Source of the DNA: Desulfobacteraceae bacterium Eth-SRB2
GTDB taxonomy: Bacteria; Desulfobacterota; Desulfobacteria; Desulfobacterales; UBA11574
Assembly: GCA_004193595.1 (NCBI GenBank)
Contig: RPGQ01000032.1
Coordinates: 1-37,421 of the forward strand
DNA: 37,421 bases
Direction: 5' to 3'
Shown: one piece after another, positions 27,052 to 36,859 of the stretch
How the letters are laid out: every line of letters starts with the position of its first letter
Numbering within the stretch: position 1 is the stretch's first letter
Notes under the pieces: model-generated
What the model saw: the letters and a program-made list of their open reading frames with translations, nothing else
Databases searched by the model: none
Told to the model about the DNA's origin: nothing
Program-made: the position numbers and the translations under genes

Positions 27052-29553
27052 TCACAGAGTATCTGCCAGGTGTTTCTGCCAGGCCAGCATCATTTTGATT
27101 TCTCCATAGGAGTAATCATCTCCCAGGGCAGTTTTTACTTCACTGAGGGAATTATTGTGATCTACAGCAAGTTCCTTTTCAATGGCCTGTTGTTTTTCAG
27201 GTGAAAGCAGCTTGTTGATATCCAATTTGCCTTTTTCCACAAAAAAGCTCAGATGTCCTTCAATGGTAGATTGTACCAGGCCTCTTTCTTGTGCAATCAG
27301 GGCAATAGTCAATCCTTTATTTAACATATCGAAACTTCTCTGTTTCGTGTCGGAATTCTGAGCCTCTTTTTCTTCCGCTGCACTTTCTTTTGGAAGTTTT
27401 TTGACCTCCGGCAGTAGGACCTTGTCTATTCCGTGTTTTTTGCGATAGGCCAAAACCAGTTCCACAAGTTCTTCGCCGTATTTCTCAATGGTTTTCTTGC
27501 CGACTCCATTTATTTTTTTTAGATCAGCAATATTGTCAGGAAGGCATACCACAATCTGGATCAATATCCGTTGATGTAAAACCTGAAAATGGGCAACGTC
27601 TTCCTCCCTGGCCTTGCGGGATCGCCAGTCCTTGAGGGCCTGGAACAGCTCTGGATGGGCAACGTCCGATTCGATGTAGGCCGGAGGCCGGAGCTTTTTT
27701 TCTTTTTCAGGGGTAAAGTCAATTTCAGCGACTGAAACAGCGCGCAGTAAACTTGAAGGTGAAAATCCCTTTTCACAGCACTGTGCTCCAGCTACCTTGA
27801 CGGCAATTTCTTTTTTGAGATTACTCAGGCCATTGCCAATCTTTTTGCGGAGTTCGGTATTATCTGTTTCAACGTGCAATTTTGGCACTGACTCCTCAAA
27901 AATTTCGGTAAACTTTTTCTGAAACCATACTGACGCTTTGCTGATCCGTTCCAAAATAACAGCATCTGACTCGGGCAAGCCGCTATCAGTAAAAATTGTG
28001 CGCAATTGCTGCTTAAAATTTTCACTGACAAAAAAAATATCTTTCGCAGCCTTTTTCTCCAGTTGGCGGATATCTTCAATGCCTGAAACCTGAACTACTC
28101 CGGCGTTACCTGTCAAAAGCCGAACAAGATAGTTGAGATTGTTGCGCAATAGTGAAAAATCAAAACAATCAAGCAACAACTGCTGCTGATAGCTGATTTT
28201 GGCAGCCAGAAGTCGGCTTTCGGACGGCGGGTTCTGGTGAGCGTTTTCATCAAAGCACATTATTGCTTCATCCGTTTCTACTCCGCGAGATGAGATGGGA
28301 GAGCTCAGCACCATGCCCTCTATAGTTTTACAACGGCTTAAGGCCACGTAAACCTGACCATGGGCAAAAGCTGCTCTGGCATCGATAATAGCCTTTTCAA
28401 AAGTCAGCCCCTGACTCTTGTGGATGGTGATGGCCCATGCAAGTTTCAGTGGGTATTGCTTGAATTTACCGATTATATCCTCTTCGATTTCCTTATTTTT
28501 TTCGTTCAGTGTGTATTTGATGTTTTCCCAAATGATTGGTTCAACCACGATTTCCTGTTTGTCGCCGGGGCAGATAACGCTGATGTTTTTCCTCGAAATT
28601 TTGGTTATTTTGCCGATTTTACCATTGTAATAGAGTTTTTCAGCAGAGGGATCATTGCGCACAAACATCACCTGCGCCCCCTTTTTAAGCAGAAGAGTGG
28701 CTAAGGTCGGATAGATATGTTCAGAAAAATCTCCGGAAATTTCAGCTTTGAAACAGTGTTCCTTTTTGGTCAGGGCCTGAAGTCTGGTCTGATTGATGGA
28801 TTCGGCGCTGCGGTTGTGGGTGCTTAGTGTAATATAGCCCTGATCTTTGCCTGGTTTAAAATCCTGAATGTAACGCTGATTAAGATCCGCTATGGATGAT
28901 TCATCAAGCCGGTTATCACGTACCCGATTCAGGAGCTTTATGAAACGGGCGTCTGACTGACGATAAATATGCTTCAGTTCAATGGTAAGCAGTTCGGTAA
29001 GACCAAGCGCTTTGCTGCTGAAAAAATAAACCGACTCATAATGTTGCTGCAAAAGGCGCCATTCATCTTGCTTTGCCACCGGAGAGAGCTGATGCAGATC
29101 GCCGATCACAAGCAACTGCACCCCGCCAAAGGGCTGATTATTACGACGATAGCGACGCAGCACAGCATCCACTGCGTCTAATAAATCGGCCCGCACCATA
29201 CTTATTTCGTCAATCACCAGCAAATCAAGGCTTTGTATAATCCGCTTTTTTTCTCTGCTGAACCTGAACTGGCGCTGCTTATTGCTCTCGTATGTTTCGC
29301 TTCCCGGCACAAATGGGCCAAATGGCAACTGAAAAAAAGAATGGAGTGTTACCCCGCCGGCGTTGATAGCCGCAACACCGGTTGGTGCGGTGATAATCAT
29401 CCGCTTCACCGTGTTCTTATACAAATTATGGAGAAAGGTTGTTTTGCCGGTGCCCGCTTTACCTGTCAGAAAAATATTGCGGTCAGTGTGCTGAACAAAG
29501 TCGTTGGCAAGTTGCAGTTCATGGTTTGTGGGGGACATGGTTTTACCGGACAT
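27052..29553 (-). CDS. PIF1-like helicase with HRDC and C-terminal HTH domains
   Basis: An 833-residue SF1B helicase. PIF1/RecD-type motor: GKAGTGKTT (31-39), DEIS (115-118), GDLHQLSPV (151-159), and the motif around AWAITIHKSQGLTFEKAIID, then YVALSRCK (motif VI). The C-terminal part adds an HRDC domain at about 632-707 (HPELFQALKDWR, INGVGKKTIEKYG), otherwise typical of RecQ/RNase D, and an RQC-like helix-turn-helix at about 740-833 (SFDMLNKGLTIALIAQERGL). This layout occurs in bacterial PIF1 homologues that act on forks and structured DNA. The ATG overlaps the end of the PIN remnant by 11 bp; no good ribosome site is seen, and Met6 is an alternative start. The gene heads the helicase cluster. 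Confidence 0.92.
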   Translation of the reverse strand: MSGKTMSPTNHELQLANDFVQHTDRNIFLTGKAGTGKTTFLHNLYKNTVKRMIITAPTGVAAINAGGVTLHSFFQLPFGPFVPGSETYESNKQRQFRFSREKKRIIQSLDLLVIDEISMVRADLLDAVDAVLRRYRRNNQPFGGVQLLVIGDLHQLSPVAKQDEWRLLQQHYESVYFFSSKALGLTELLTIELKHIYRQSDARFIKLLNRVRDNRLDESSIADLNQRYIQDFKPGKDQGYITLSTHNRSAESINQTRLQALTKKEHCFKAEISGDFSEHIYPTLATLLLKKGAQVMFVRNDPSAEKLYYNGKIGKITKISRKNISVICPGDKQEIVVEPIIWENIKYTLNEKNKEIEEDIIGKFKQYPLKLAWAITIHKSQGLTFEKAIIDARAAFAHGQVYVALSRCKTIEGMVLSSPISSRGVETDEAIMCFDENAHQNPPSESRLLAAKISYQQQLLLDCFDFSLLRNNLNYLVRLLTGNAGVVQVSGIEDIRQLEKKAAKDIFFVSENFKQQLRTIFTDSGLPESDAVILERISKASVWFQKKFTEIFEESVPKLHVETDNTELRKKIGNGLSNLKKEIAVKVAGAQCCEKGFSPSSLLRAVSVAEIDFTPEKEKKLRPPAYIESDVAHPELFQALKDWRSRKAREEDVAHFQVLHQRILIQIVVCLPDNIADLKKINGVGKKTIEKYGEELVELVLAYRKKHGIDKVLLPEVKKLPKESAAEEKEAQNSDTKQRSFDMLNKGLTIALIAQERGLVQSTIEGHLSFFVEKGKLDINKLLSPEKQQAIEKELAVDHNNSLSEVKTALGDDYSYGEIKMMLAWQKHLADTL

Positions 29554-29826
29554 GCGCGTTGTTATCGTTTTTTATTTCTGTGCCTTCATTTTCTTTTCTA
29601 TAATATTCAAGAAACTTAGAGGGAGAAAGAATATTTATTCTTTCTCTGTGTGAAGAAGGATAATGAACAATATTTCCTGTGATTAAGTATCTCACATTTC
29701 CTGCGATGGCAACTTCGAGAAAGGCTTCATCATCTGGATCAGGCAGAGGACTTTTGAACGGTAAGGCTGAGACGAATTGACAGTTATGCTTAATAAAACT
29801 AATACGATTTTCATTTTTGACGTTTT
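29543..29826 (-). pseudogene. PIN-domain toxin with large internal deletion
   Basis: The C-terminal part of a PIN-family (VapC-like) RNase toxin is clear: LPDPDDEAFLEVAIAGNVRY, LITGN and INILSPSKFLEYY. Just behind the antitoxin the sequence ATGAAAATCGTATTAG would give the normal PIN start MKIVL, but it is in another frame and most of the first 80-90 residues, including the first catalytic aspartate, are missing. The toxin is therefore inactive. The antitoxin stop and this start overlap as in an intact module. Confidence 0.75.
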
Positions 29827-30098
29827 GACCGCGCATCTTTTATCTCAGCATCAATTTCACTCAGACTTAATTTGTCGGTTCCTTTTCTTACAGAGTCGTA
29901 TTGGATTGATGCAACAGCATTAGTAGCGCGGGCATGACGAAATGCGGCTAAAACTTGTTCCAGGTTGTTTTCATTAGTTGAGGACAGGATTGCAATCGGT
30001 CTGCCGTTACTTGTGATGACCATCTCCTTTTGATCCGGTAGCTCCTGCCAAATTTGCGAAGACTTGGTTTTTAAATCTCTAACGCTTAAAAATTTCAT
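29811..30098 (-). CDS. Phd/YefM-type antitoxin
   Basis: A 95-residue protein starting at ATG 30096-30098 behind GGAGGTGAT on the minus strand (a strong ribosome site, which rules out the upstream ATG at 30146). The N-terminal part MKFLSVRDLKTKSSQIWQEL followed by EMVITSNGRPIAILSS is the DNA-binding fold of Phd/YefM antitoxins. The C-terminal tail, rich in charged residues (SLSEIDAEIKDARSKRQK), should bind the toxin. Its partner, the PIN gene immediately downstream, is deleted, so it is now an orphan antitoxin that may still repress its own promoter or protect against related toxins. Confidence 0.82.
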   Translation of the reverse strand: MKFLSVRDLKTKSSQIWQELPDQKEMVITSNGRPIAILSSTNENNLEQVLAAFRHARATNAVASIQYDSVRKGTDKLSLSEIDAEIKDARSKRQK

Positions 30099-30146
30099 AA
30101 TATCACCTCCAATTGTGTCTCGATTATAGACGCAAATGAGGTTCAT

Positions 30147-30481
30147 TTCAAGCTCGATTTTGGTTTTTTTACAGATTTTAACACCTATTTTTATTTATTG
30201 GGTTCGAGGGAGTAACACAAAAACATGAGTCTTCGCCTGCGGCTATTCTACTACAGGCGTATTAAAGTCCTCTATCCATTATAAGCAATGCTTTTCCGGC
30301 GCTTACGTACTGAAAGACGTGTGTTTACCCGAGAGATATTCCACGTGCCACGGGATGCCGCATACGGCAAAAAGTGGCTGAGGGGCAGGGATGTTTACGT
30401 TATGATTTTCATTAAATGAGAAACGCATAAAATCATGGATGTCAAGGACACCCTTTTCTTCATTTCTTAACCCCGCCCAAT
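30147..30481. other. Intergenic region, no gene supported
   Basis: A 73-codon minus frame (30303-30524) overlaps the res 3' end and has no recognisable family. The last residues of Res (TPSPSVATA) and this region look unlike the rest of the gene (GCCATCCGTGGCTACGG), which suggests an inserted repeat has replaced the original 3' end of res. TATAAT on the minus strand near 30282 has no good -35 partner. Confidence 0.4.
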
Positions 30482-33305
30482 TTACGCCGTAGCCACGGAT
30501 GGCGAAGGCGTATTCTTTATACATTTCTTAACTTTACTCTCAATATCCGATGGTTCAAAAGAAACATCCCAATGCCATTTACCGAAGCCGCCTTGTTCAT
30601 TAATTGCCTTTATCCATTCATTTAGATATTCTCGTTTTGTTTGGTTTTGCTGACTATCTTTACCTTTTGTTTCAATGACCATATATTCGCCGTTTGCAAG
30701 CCTGATAATAAAGTCGGGATAATATTTTCTTATGACTCCTTTGTGATTATATAGAATTGTAAATCCTAAATGATCATTTTTTACAAAAGATGTGACTAAA
30801 TCTGATTTTTCAAGAAAATATGCTTCCGCAGCTTCCCATCCGCTGTCATATACGCAATGGCTGATATGTGATTTTTCAATCCATTCGCAAGGCTTACTCG
30901 TAAACCAGGTTCTTACACCGGATGTTGATCTGATTGGATTCTCCTTGTCAAACACAGGAGTTAATTTTTCAGTATTTTCAACTCGTATTTCTGACCAGAT
31001 GTGTTGAATGATTTTATTCATATTGAGAATCATCAATATCTTCTTTTTTGAATCATCCTGATGAAATAAATCATGTTTGATTGTGATTTTATTCGACTGA
31101 ATAAACTCCTCAACAATTCTTACAACCTGTGCAAGAAATATCTCCTTGCTTCCTTTCCAATCCGGTCGTTTTTCTGAATTATATATTGTAGAAGCAATCC
31201 TGAAAACTATTGTCTGCACTCTTGTGTCTTCTGCAATTTTTTCCAGACCAATTGCAGCTTTAACAGCCTGGTTTGGTTTCCCGGAAATAATCGCAGCCAA
31301 ATCTGCCTCTGTAATAGACTCGTAAGGGTCTATCTCTAAAATCTTAACCTTGCCCCAATCCATCTTTAAAACCGGTCGATATACATGATCTATTCTGAGA
31401 ATATTCGGCCATGTAATTTCATGCTTTGATTTTTCTTTTACAGGCTCTATTTTTGTTTTTGGCGGTGGAGGCGGAGGCGGTGGCCCGTCACCTCCTTCAT
31501 GTGGCAAGAACGTAAATGGAACACCGAATATATTAACATATTCCGGTTGAAATAAACCATCATCGCCTGCATCATAACTCACTCTTCGAAGTCCACGCCC
31601 AACGACCTGCTCGCATAATAGCTGGCTGGAAAAAGCCCGGAGGCCCATGATATGGGTTACTGTCCTGGCATCCCATCCCTCTGAAAGCATGCCCACAGAG
31701 ATTATATTTTGAATCTGTTCGCCCGTTTTGCCCTCTCTGCCAATAGTATCAACAGTTTGACGTAATAACTCAGCCTGCTGTTTTTTTGTGAGTTTTGGGC
31801 GATTTTTTATTTCAACGGTCTCTGTTTCCGATTCAGCTTCATTCAGTATCTTACTGTCTATTTGCAGAGTTTTATCTGCATCACACAGTTCAGGGATTAA
31901 TATCCGGTTAATGGTCAAAAGCATATTTTATTCGTGCCGAAGTTTCGGTTCTATTTGCAACAGTAATCATCACAGGCGGCACTTTATGACCAACATCCAC
32001 CCATTCATTTCTGGTTTCCTGCCAGTCTTTTCCTAAAAGATAATATGCGTTTATCAATAAGTCAGGAAGAGGTTCTGTTTCATCTGCTTTACGATTAATA
32101 TCATCTTTTACTTCATCATCCGCATAAATATGATAAAGTCGTGATTTGAGTTCTTTTGTCGCTATACTATCATCACGAACGACAACCCGAGGTGTTTTTA
32201 CCAGCCCCGATTCAATGGCATCATTCAATCCAAAATCAGAGACAATCCATGTAAACAAGGCTTCTTCTGCTGATTTTTTACCGGATGGCGTAAACGGAGT
32301 GGCAGAAAGGTCAAAGCAGCGCAGAATCCCTCTTTGTTCATGTATTCTGTCTAAACCCCCGACCCAGATTGTAGCTTCTTCCGCACTGTCTTTGTCTGAA
32401 CCGGTTCGCTTATATTTTCCGATTGCTTCCGGGTTCATACGCCATGCGTGGTGTGCTTCATCGTTAATCACAAGAATATTCCGCGAATTAGCCATATCGC
32501 CCAAGACCTGCCGGACATAAGCTTCACCGCTTATTTCTCTCCGCTTTCTTTTGTCCACAGACCGCAAATGACCTTTTTTGATTTTGACATCAAGTTTTTC
32601 CTGGGTATCCCATGCCAGCGTATGCCAGTTTTGTATCAGCACTTTTCCTTGTCGGAGTTTGTCCATAAAAGATGCCGGTACGATATTAAACTCTTTATAG
32701 TAGTTTTCAGAGTGAGTTGGCTGTAATACCTGCAACCTGCTTTTTACTGTCAAACCAGGAGCTACAACAAGAGCATTTTTACTGAACCGCGCATCGGTCG
32801 GGCTGGTTACTTTATTCAAAAAATTCCAGGCAATAATCATGGACATAATAATAGTTTTTCCCGAACCTGTGGCCATTTTACTGCACCAGCGTTCAAAAGC
32901 GCCGCCGTCTCCATGAATATCTATGCCCACTTTTTCAGCAGCAGGGGCTTCGATCAGCCAGATAAGCGTTTCAATCGCCTCCAACTGGCAAAAGAAAAAT
33001 CTGCGGTCTTTGCGTTCCTCCGGGTCTTGCCAATGCTCCAAAAGCCGTTTGGTGATGCCGGTTACTCCGGGATAACCTGCTTCTCTCCACGTCTTAACTC
33101 TTGGACGGATTTTATTGACCTGTTTAATCTCAACAAAAATGCCCGGATCGTCAAAGGCTCTTGAGTTTGGTGTGGCCATGACATAACCCGCAGGTCTTCT
33201 GCCTTCCTTAATATTAAAATTTCTGTTTTTTCTGTCGTAAGGCCAATACTGTTTTGGCTCTTTGTAAGGGCTGTTTATAATCAGCTTGTCAATATTTTTT
33301 GCCAT
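30482..33305 (-). pseudogene. res: Type III restriction enzyme Res subunit, frameshifted
   Basis: Two frames form one gene. The N-terminal half (31908-33305, 465 codons) has ATGSGKT (145-151), DEAH (282-285) and SATPF, the SF2 translocase of type III restriction enzymes. It ends at KYAFDH. The C-terminal half (30482-31924) continues directly with RILIPELCDADKT, motif VI (QVVGRGLRR), an eight-proline run, and the PD-(D/E)XK nuclease signature YYPDFIIRLANGEYMVIETKGK. Removing one T from GACCATTAACC near 31912-31916 restores a single frame of about 940 codons. The last residues (TPSPSVATA) look foreign. The ATG overlaps the end of the upstream bro reading frame (TAATG). The lesion could be a real mutation or a single-base sequencing error. 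Confidence 0.85.
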
Positions 33306-34163
33306 TATTTTTTACTCTTTTTCAATTTTTTTACCTGTTTTTCAGGTGGAAGAAAATTGTCTCCTGTTACAACACTTTTTCCTGTTTTACTTTCAAGCTC
33401 TAATCGAGCTTTTTGTGCAATAGCGCCGCCTTTTCTCGACATTTTTATTTTCATTAAAACCTGTTGACCGGGTACTTTCGGCAATTTGTCTGGTAGAGAG
33501 TTCGGCCAATGCAGTAAAAATCAGTTCAGCTTCACTCATGTGGTCACGCAAATTTTGAGACTTTAATGATTTTATCTTTTTATGTTGCTTCACCGTTATC
33601 CCTGACCATTCTTTATGTATAATGCTGGTAAGGATGGCATATTCTTCCTCATTTTTGATATCGTGTTCTTTCCAATAGTCGGTCAATTTATTACGGGTTT
33701 CCTGTCCCGTCATTCGTTGCTGAATCCATTTTTCGCTACGCCCATGCTGCTGCCAGTATTCTCTTGCACGATCAAGAGACTTTGCCGGATCTGCCATATC
33801 CTGCATGCGCTCATAGCCTACCTTGGCAAGCCATAACTTAATTGACTCGGCCTTTGGGCTTGGAACAGACTGTATTAGGCGAAGCAGTATTTGAGGGGTT
33901 GCTGCGTCGGTTTTATATCTTTTACCATCTGCCGCAGGTAATTTCAGTTGGTGACAATTTGTCACCGACTGGCTGCCCTCCTTTTTTAACCGACTTTTAA
34001 GCTTATTCCAATATTTACGAGTTATTTGATAGTCGCTGTTTTGAAGAAGCACATGAAGAATATCTATAACAGAAAAAAACCAGATCTCTTTTTCTTCATC
34101 ATAATGTCTGCGGATTTTATATTCTTCAAATACAGCAATAGTTCTTTCTATATCAGTTGTCAT
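33305..34163 (-). pseudogene. BRO-N (DinD/antirepressor-like) protein, frameshifted near the end
   Basis: ATG 34161-34163 with AAGGA upstream gives MTTDIERTIAVFEEYKIRR, a BRO-N domain (EIWFFSVIDILHVLLQNSDY, NKLKSRLKKEGSQSV, NCHQLKLPAADGKRY), then a second domain PSPKAESIKLWLAKVGYERM and a helical C-terminus (TRQIAESTRSTGF). The frame as written ends early with a basic, unrelated tail; dropping one A from the A5 run near 33440 gives RKGGAIAQKARLELESKTGK and an end (FLPPEKQVKKLKKSKK) whose stop overlaps the res ATG. BRO-N proteins bind nucleic acid in phages; in RM operons like this one they are of unknown role, perhaps regulatory. The lesion affects only about the last 45 codons. Confidence 0.78.
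33950..33966. repeat. Palindrome inside bro, like the one upstream of it
   Basis: GGTGACAATTTGTCACC is a perfect palindrome (8-bp arms, 1-bp centre) in the codons for VTNCH. It shares GGTGACAA and TGTCACC with the palindrome at 34186-34210. Confidence 0.6.
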
Positions 34164-34185
34164 ACTAAATTCCTTCGGCACTCTT

Positions 34186-34210
34186 AACCGGTGACAAACT
34201 GTCACCGGTT
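34186..34210. promoter_or_regulatory. Perfect 25-bp palindrome upstream of bro
   Basis: AACCGGTGACA (34186-34196), AAC, then TGTCACCGGTT (34200-34210). It lies between the small gene (stop at 34221) and the bro start, 23 bp before the ATG. It could be an operator, a repeat, or an RNA hairpin covering the translation start region. On the plus strand it is followed by a T-run, but no plus-strand gene precedes it. Confidence 0.6.
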
Positions 34211-34220
34211 GGTTTTTTTC

Positions 34221-34400
34221 TTATAATGTAATCACTCGCAAAGATTCTATTCCTCTATCATCAATGATTTTTACTGCTATGGTTTTGCCCGGTTTAAAGC
34301 TAAGGGAAACAGTGCCGTTAAAGGATTCGATTTTTTCTACATCTATTTCAGCTTTTAAGTTCTTAGCCAGTTTTGTCCATCCGTCTTTTTTACCAGCCAT
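34221..34400 (-). CDS. Small conserved-looking protein in the type III RM operon
   Basis: I take ATG 34398-34400 (MAGKKDGWTKLAKNLKAEID), 15 bp behind the mod stop with AGGTG upstream, rather than the earlier ATG. The 59-residue product has a basic helical start and a beta-rich end (SLSFKPGKTIAVKIIDDRG, SLRVITL). I do not recognise a named family. The tight spacing between mod and bro shows it belongs to the operon. Confidence 0.7.
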   Translation of the reverse strand: MAGKKDGWTKLAKNLKAEIDVEKIESFNGTVSLSFKPGKTIAVKIIDDRGIESLRVITL

Positions 34401-34415
34401 TGGGAAGAACACCTG

Positions 34416-36704
34416 TTATGGAAAAAGCGACCGGTTGTCATAATCAGTATCCAGCATCCACATGGCGATATTCTTTTTCCCTCCGCTTTCCACATTGCCG
34501 GTCTTTGGATTGTAATAGTCAAAACCCATCACTTCCACCTGCACTTTGCCGTCTTTTTGTTTATGAACCTTTACATCAGGCTGACCCACCAGCCAGAAAC
34601 TTTCATTGCCTGAGCGTTTTTTACGCAGATCATCGGTAAACATATCTGCATTCATCTGGGCTTTTAATAGCCGCATACCGGCAATTTCAGGAGTGAGTTC
34701 GTCAATATCTTTGGCCGCTTCATCGTCGAACTGGAAAGCGCAGAACAATAGCATATCCGGTTTTAAAGCACGTGCTTCCTGCCAGGCGTCTTCTACCTGT
34801 CTTTGTTCCAGTGGCGCATGTTCGGGGCCAAAGACAACCAGTGCTTTTTTGGGAACATCCTCTTTGGTTTCCGCTTCTGCTTGAATGAATTTTGTGCCTG
34901 AAAGCGGCTCGACTCGGGTGAACTGAATTATCTTTCCGCCTTTGGCTCTTACACCTGCTCTTAATAACTCATCCCGCCATTCGCTTTGTCGAAGGGTTTA
35001 ACCGTTACGGGCAATGGAGGTGTCTGAACCGCTGTCATCTTTTTCCAGTTCATCAAAGCTTTTGGCATAAGGAGCAGGGACGGCTTCTACTGTAAAAGGG
35101 CCTGTGATACGGGTTTTCTTGTTGTCAATATAAGGCTGATCGTAAAGTGTTTCAGTTGCCGGAGGTTCATTGTTGGCAATACTTTTTAGCGTAATATGCG
35201 GCACGGTCTTATACTCAAAACCACTTCCGATGCCTTCATCTGGATGTGCCAGTTTGTAGTAGACAAAATTTGCGGTCATCAATCGTTGTTTGGCAAGTGT
35301 AAGGGCTACTCTTGAAGTGTCGCAGGTTATCCATCGTCTGCCCCATTGTTCGGCAACATTGGCTGTTGTGCCGCTGCCGCAGGTGATGTCTAAAACAAGG
35401 TCGCCTGGATCGGTTGTCATTAGGATGCAGCGTTGGATTGGTAGGTCTCCTGTTTGAACAACATACTTTTTGTTTTGAGGGCCAACCGTGTCATTCCAAG
35501 GATTAGTTAAAACGGTTATTGGAAAGTCATCGTAATAAAGGATATAGTTTAACAAGTTTCCTTTAGGTTGTACTCTTTTTTGTTTCACAAGTATATCCAT
35601 TTTGTCTTTTTGAATGCCCCATCCATTTATCGGTGGTGTGTACACCTTTCCTTGAAACTCGTATTTATAACGATTTTGTTCGTTATAACCTATTGGTGAT
35701 GGATGTTTAAGTCGAAATATCCGTGAATTTTTTGGGCATAATTGATGCTTTGACTTTTCTTCATTCGTCATTTTTCTTATAGTTCCATTCTCTAATTCTA
35801 ACCAATCCCAATCTTGTGAAGAAGAAATGTCATAGTTATTCCATAGCTTAAAGTATTTAATAATATCTTTATTTTTTGAATACCAAATAATAAAATCATG
35901 CATTTGCTCTAAAGTCTTAGTTCCCAAAGGCATGGTCTTTTTTCTGAAACTTATCTGACTTACAAAATTTTCACTTCCAAACACTTCATCCATAATCTCC
36001 CGAACATGATGCACATTCTCGTCACTAATCTGCACAAACACGCTTCCGCTTTCATGCAGCATTTCACGAGCAAGCAGCAGGCGATCCCGTAGATAGGTCA
36101 GATACGAATGAATGCCCAGCTCCCAGGTATCCCGAAAGGCTTTAATCATTTCCGGCTCCGCAGACAGGTCTTCGTCTTTGCCGTCTTTTACATCCCGCTT
36201 ATTTACAAATGGCTGAAAGTTACTGCCATATTTAATCCCATAAGGCGGGTCAAAATAGACCATCTGCACCTTGCCTGCCATGCCCTCTTTTTCCAGCAGG
36301 GAGTTCATCACCAGCAGGCTGTCCCCGGCAATCAGGCGGTTGCTCCAGCCCTCTTTATGCTTGTAAAAATCAATGGCTTCCCGCAGGGGTTTTTGTTCAG
36401 TTTTAAAAAGCGACATCTGCGCCGGCCCGGCCTTTTCTTTTGTTACCGTGTCAATAATGGTTTTCGGGTCAATACGCTCATGAACATGCAGGCTGACTGT
36501 CGGCACTTCAAAACTGGTGTGTTCCGCCTTGCCTGCCCACTGTAATTGCGGATCAAGGTGGGGATCATATTCATAGGTTTTCTTTTCGCCTGTATCCGGG
36601 TCACTCTTCGGCGTCACCAAACCCACCGGAGGGTTATTCGCCCGCTTTTTATTCGAGTGCTCGTACTGTTCGATCTGTTTTTCTGTTTTCTTTCTTTTTG
36701 CCAT
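34416..36704 (-). pseudogene. mod: Type III DNA methyltransferase Mod, interrupted by in-frame TAA
   Basis: From ATG 36702-36704 (MAKRKKTEKQIEQYEHSNKK; an upstream ATG lacks support) the frame holds a beta-class adenine methyltransferase: DPPY at residues 152-155 (motif IV) comes before the SAM-binding LDITCGSGTT (438-447, motif I). A variable target-recognition segment lies between. At 34998-35000 a TAA stops translation after SIARNG, yet the same frame continues without a shift: TLRQSEWRDELLRAGVRAKG, ALVVFGPEHAPLEQRQVEDA, MLLFCAFQFDDEAAKDIDEL and ends at 34416. One base change (for example CAA to TAA) explains it. Full length would be about 762 residues. The catalytic motifs lie before the stop, so a truncated enzyme might keep some activity. 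Confidence 0.85.
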
Positions 36705-36859
36705 TATTTTCTCTCTTTGTTCGGTCACTTACCTTTTTTTGATTGCCACGGGTGTCGATTGTAATTGGGCGATGTGTTTTTTTGGTGCTAACTGTTAAGT
36801 GTTGCGGAAGCAACGCTTTAATTTGTCCGGTTTCTTAGTATCACAAACAGTTAATTTCG

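Larger units (their letters stand above)
18937..28404 (-). repeat. Right (intact) arm of the large inverted duplication
   Basis: This arm keeps long open frames throughout, whereas its mirror at 8615-17842 is broken everywhere. The spacer between the arms (17843-18936) is the unduplicated 3' half of recD2, including all helicase motifs. Confidence 0.9.

Noticed and set aside
30303..30524. 73-codon minus-strand frame after res
   Set aside because: Overlaps the res end in another frame, no motif; probably part of a repeat that altered the res 3' end.
31480..31510. GC-rich GGCGGAGG repeat as a regulatory or phase-variable tract
   Set aside because: It encodes the eight-proline run in Res with irregular codons, not a perfect simple repeat, and the frameshift lies about 400 bp away.
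36108..36545. 145-codon plus-strand frame
   Set aside because: Antisense of the mod gene, whose DPPY motif is on the other strand.
36770..36830. GTTGCGGAAGCAAC hairpin as a terminator upstream of mod
   Set aside because: Five-base stem with no adjacent T-run on the minus strand; too weak to call.
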